From NCBI GenBank assembly GCA_045633845.1, contig JAZQZC010000009.1, positions 1 through 23,841 of the forward strand: a stretch of 23,841 nucleotides of DNA, in the 5' to 3' direction. Position 1 is the first letter of the stretch; the number at the start of each line of letters is the position of its first letter. Shown here one piece after another: positions 21,908 through 23,841 of the stretch. This DNA comes from RGIG4708 sp045633845. GTDB taxonomy: Bacteria; Bacillota; Clostridia; UMGS1810. The translations under genes were made by a program, and so were the position numbers. Under the pieces are notes generated by a model. The model did not search any database, was not told the DNA's origin, and was given only the letters and a program-made list of their open reading frames with translations.

Positions 21908-21933
21908 CAGACAAAATGTTGAAAAAAGTTTCA
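21908..21933 (-). promoter_or_regulatory. ECF-type promoter, probable autoregulation
   Basis: On the minus strand TGAAAC (21933-21928) is followed by 15 bp and GTCTG (21912-21908). The A/T-rich spacer after TGAAAC is common in Firmicute ECF promoters, where TGAAAC and CGTC/GTCTA-like elements are typical. It lies about 40 bp upstream of the sigma gene start, suggesting self-activation. No reliable plus-strand promoter for spoIIGA was identified between here and 22062; a TATAAT at 22009-22014 lacks a good -35. Confidence 0.6.
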
Positions 21934-22061
21934 AATTTATCTTACCACAAAAAAATATTATATTCAATAGCTTGCATATTACAACAAAATTTTTACTATA
22001 CATTAGTATATAATAACTAATATAAGCGAATACACGTTTTGACATCTGCGAGGTGATAAGC

Positions 22062-22877
22062 TTGAAAATCACAGTGTATGCCGATGTGCTTTTTTTGGTA
22101 AATTTTGCAATAAATTACCTGCTTTTGTACATAACAGCAATGCTGTGCAAAACTTTTGCAAGGCACATTCGAATAGGCGTTTCGGCTGCAATCGGCGCAA
22201 TTTATGCAGTGTGTATGTTTGTGCCTGAGTCTACGCTTTGTGCAACACTGCTTGCCAAAATTGCTTTGTCATTGGTAATGGTATATGCAGCCTTCGGCAC
22301 AAAAAAATATATAAAGCATCTTTGCTTTTTTTATGCGGTATCACTACTATGTGCAGGTGTTGTAACTGCATTTGTATACAGCGGCAGCCAGTACGTTTAT
22401 TCAAGAGGCGGAGCTGTATATGTTAATACCAACACACTCACAATAATAATTGCCGCAATTGTGAGCTATTGTATTATACGCATAGCCTTTGGCGCTTACA
22501 AAAAATACGCTCTGCGCGACTATCTGCATATGGTTGTGTGCAAGGACGGCAAGGCGGCAAATTTAACGGTTCTTGTAGACACAGGCAATCTTTTATGCGA
22601 CCCTATCGAAGGAAGTCCCGTAATTGTTGCCGAACAATATGCTCTGCGGGGCATAATAGGAGGCGGAGATGTTTTTGAAAAAGCGCAGCATATAGATGGC
22701 GTAAGGCTTATACCATTTAGCACAATAGACTCCGATAACGGACTTTTAGTGGGCTTTAAGCCCGACAAAATCTGCTGCAAAACACCCATAAGGGATGACG
22801 TAATAATAGCAGTCACTCCCAAAAAATTCAATGCAGAATACAACGCACTGGCAGGACCTCACAGCTTTACAGATTAA
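22062..22877 (+). CDS. spoIIGA: SpoIIGA, sigma-E factor processing peptidase
   Basis: This 271-residue protein has about five N-terminal membrane segments (starting YADVLFLVNFAINYLLLYI) and a C-terminal soluble aspartic-protease-like domain with LVDTGNLLCDPIEGSPVIV. The Asp in DTGN (Asp173) is the catalytic residue. In sporulation it cleaves pro-sigma-E in the mother cell after a signal from the forespore (SpoIIR). The start is TTG 22062 giving MKITVYADV, which matches the family start; GAGGTGAT is just upstream. GTG 22053 is an alternative that overlaps the ribosome site. sigE follows after 23 bp, the conserved order in Bacilli and Clostridia. Confidence 0.94.
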   Translation: MKITVYADVLFLVNFAINYLLLYITAMLCKTFARHIRIGVSAAIGAIYAVCMFVPESTLCATLLAKIALSLVMVYAAFGTKKYIKHLCFFYAVSLLCAGVVTAFVYSGSQYVYSRGGAVYVNTNTLTIIIAAIVSYCIIRIAFGAYKKYALRDYLHMVVCKDGKAANLTVLVDTGNLLCDPIEGSPVIVAEQYALRGIIGGGDVFEKAQHIDGVRLIPFSTIDSDNGLLVGFKPDKICCKTPIRDDVIIAVTPKKFNAEYNALAGPHSFTD

Positions 22878-22900
22878 CATAATTTGAAAGGATAATTGCA

Positions 22901-23614
22901 ATGAGTACACTGATTAAACTTCCCGACATATTTGAAAGTATAATGATGAAGCTTTGCGACAATTCATCGGTTAACTACATAAACGGCTCTTCAACCCTCC
23001 CACCGCCGCTCCCAAAAGACGAGGAGCAGCAGCTTTTAGAGCAGCTTAAATGTGGCTCCAAGGAGGCAAAAAACCGCCTTATAGAGCGCAATCTGCGCCT
23101 TGTGGTATATATAGCAAAAAAGTTTGAAAACACAGGCATAAATGTGGAGGACCTCATTTCTATAGGTACCATAGGGCTTATTAAGGCAATAAACACATTT
23201 AATCCCGACAAAAACATAAAGCTTGCAACATATTCCTCCCGCTGTATCGAAAACGAGATACTTATGTATCTGCGCAAAAACAACAGCCGTAAAAGCGAAA
23301 TATCCATCGACGAGCCACTCAATGTAGACTGGGATGGCAACGAGCTTTTGCTGTCCGATATACTGGGTACCGACAACGACATAATTTGCCGACACCTTGA
23401 AAATGAGGTTGACAAGCAGCTCTTGCAGATTGCTCTCGGCAAGCTTAACAAGCGTGAGCAGCGCATAATGGAGCTGCGCTTTGGCGTAAAGAGCGGATAT
23501 TCCAAAACCCAAAAAGAGGTTGCGGATTTGCTTGGGATTTCGCAATCATACATTTCGCGGCTCGAAAAGCGCATAATTGCCCGCCTGAAAAGAGAAATTT
23601 CAAAAATGGTGTAG
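22901..23614 (+). CDS. sigE: RNA polymerase sigma-E (mother-cell sporulation sigma)
   Basis: This 237-residue protein aligns with B. subtilis SigE as remembered. It has LPPPLPKDEEQQLLEQL, IERNLRLVVYIAKKFENTGI, NVEDLISIGTIGLIKA, TYSSRCIENEILMYLR, NVDWDGNELLLSDILGTD, and region 4 LLGISQSYISRLEKRI. The first 25-30 residues (MSTLIKLPDIFESIMMKLC onward) are the pro-sequence removed by SpoIIGA; NYINGSS occupies the place of the YYIGGS processing segment. The length is normal. It directs early mother-cell gene expression. No sigG reading frame appears in the remaining 227 bp. Confidence 0.96.
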   Translation: MSTLIKLPDIFESIMMKLCDNSSVNYINGSSTLPPPLPKDEEQQLLEQLKCGSKEAKNRLIERNLRLVVYIAKKFENTGINVEDLISIGTIGLIKAINTFNPDKNIKLATYSSRCIENEILMYLRKNNSRKSEISIDEPLNVDWDGNELLLSDILGTDNDIICRHLENEVDKQLLQIALGKLNKREQRIMELRFGVKSGYSKTQKEVADLLGISQSYISRLEKRIIARLKREISKMV

Positions 23615-23621
23615 TTGGTTA

Positions 23622-23650
23622 TTGACATATTTGGCTTTTTGTGTTAAGAT
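23622..23650 (+). promoter_or_regulatory. sigma-A promoter downstream of sigE
   Basis: TTGACA (23622-23627), 17 bp, TAAGAT (23645-23650). It starts 8 bp after the sigE stop and points out of the window. No terminator for sigE was seen before it. The strong -35, with optimal spacing and no coding start in the next 190 bp, fits a stable RNA operon. Confidence 0.7.
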
Positions 23651-23841
23651 AAATTTTAAAAAGGATGAATTTTAATCGAAATGCTACAATCTCGTACATA
23701 GGAGACCAACTATGATTTGTCAATAGAAAAATGAAAACTTTTCAAATAATTTTGTATAGCTAAAAAAGTGTATAGCAAATAAAGCATTGTTAAAAATGCT
23801 TTTTGAAAATTGAATATAGTTAAGGTAAGACTTAGGCTAAG
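23651..23841 (+). promoter_or_regulatory. probable rRNA-type leader with boxB/boxA-like elements
   Basis: This untranslated-looking leader contains a CATAG/CTATG hairpin (about 23695-23714) and a GTATAGC direct repeat (23754-23760, 23770-23776). A hairpin AAAGCATT/AATGCTTT lies at 23781-23802 and runs into CTTTTTGAAAATTGAA, which resembles the boxA of Firmicute rRNA leaders (CTTTGAAAACT). A boxA beside a hairpin after a strong promoter suggests an rRNA operon start. 16S itself is not in the window, so this is inference. Confidence 0.5.

Noticed and set aside
21934..22061. Spo0A box and promoter for spoIIGA
   Set aside because: No clear TGTCGAA-type box; TATAAT at 22009 lacks a -35 at any usual spacing, and TTGACA near 22039 is too close to the start codon.

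Overview
The window looks like chromosome from a strictly anaerobic, spore-forming clostridial Firmicute, probably a gut or rumen Oscillospiraceae/Ruminococcaceae-type or related lineage. The reasons are the spoIIGA-sigE sporulation pair, ferredoxin-dependent 2-oxoacid oxidoreductase genes, GGAGG-type ribosome sites and low-to-moderate GC. The lineage is inferred; spoIIGA and sigE were recognised directly.

Region 1 (1 to about 4.2 kb) is a visibly AT-rich accessory island. It opens with structured non-coding DNA and a 42-codon remnant that looks like the N-terminus of a serine recombinase. A run of co-oriented, unrelated genes follows: a DinD homologue, a Bro-N (phage antirepressor-type) protein, a DUF3791-like protein and two unrecognised proteins. 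A repeat of about 160 bp (promoter-like block, conserved hairpin, variable middle, conserved 3' block) occurs three times in the gaps, and two other gaps carry short matches to its 3' end. This repeat is the most unusual structure in the window. Region 2 (4.2-7.8 kb) follows the third repeat: a CocE/NonD-type serine hydrolase, a MATE exporter and a HAD phosphatase, tightly spaced.

Region 3 (7.9-19.6 kb) starts with a small membrane protein between a good sigma-A promoter and a terminator. An 11-gene block follows and ends at a strong terminator. It encodes an amidohydrolase, a LeuA-like protein that lacks key metal ligands, a TIM barrel fused to an acyl-CoA synthetase, branched-chain aminotransferase, a P-loop ATPase, a four-subunit 2-oxoacid:ferredoxin oxidoreductase, a HTH-cupin regulator and a second acyl-CoA synthetase. 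The simplest reading is interconversion of branched-chain (or aryl) acids, their CoA esters, 2-oxoacids and amino acids. It could run toward amino acids by activation, reductive carboxylation and transamination, or in the opposite direction.

Region 4 (19.6-20.4 kb) is a HigBA-like toxin-antitoxin pair whose promoter carries two perfect 20-bp palindromes. Region 5 (20.4-21.9 kb, minus strand) is an ECF sigma factor overlapping a probable membrane anti-sigma factor, with an ECF-type promoter that suggests autoregulation. Region 6 (22.06-23.6 kb) is spoIIGA-sigE. The last 220 bp hold a strong promoter and a leader with a boxA-like sequence, suggesting that a stable RNA (rRNA) operon begins just past the window.
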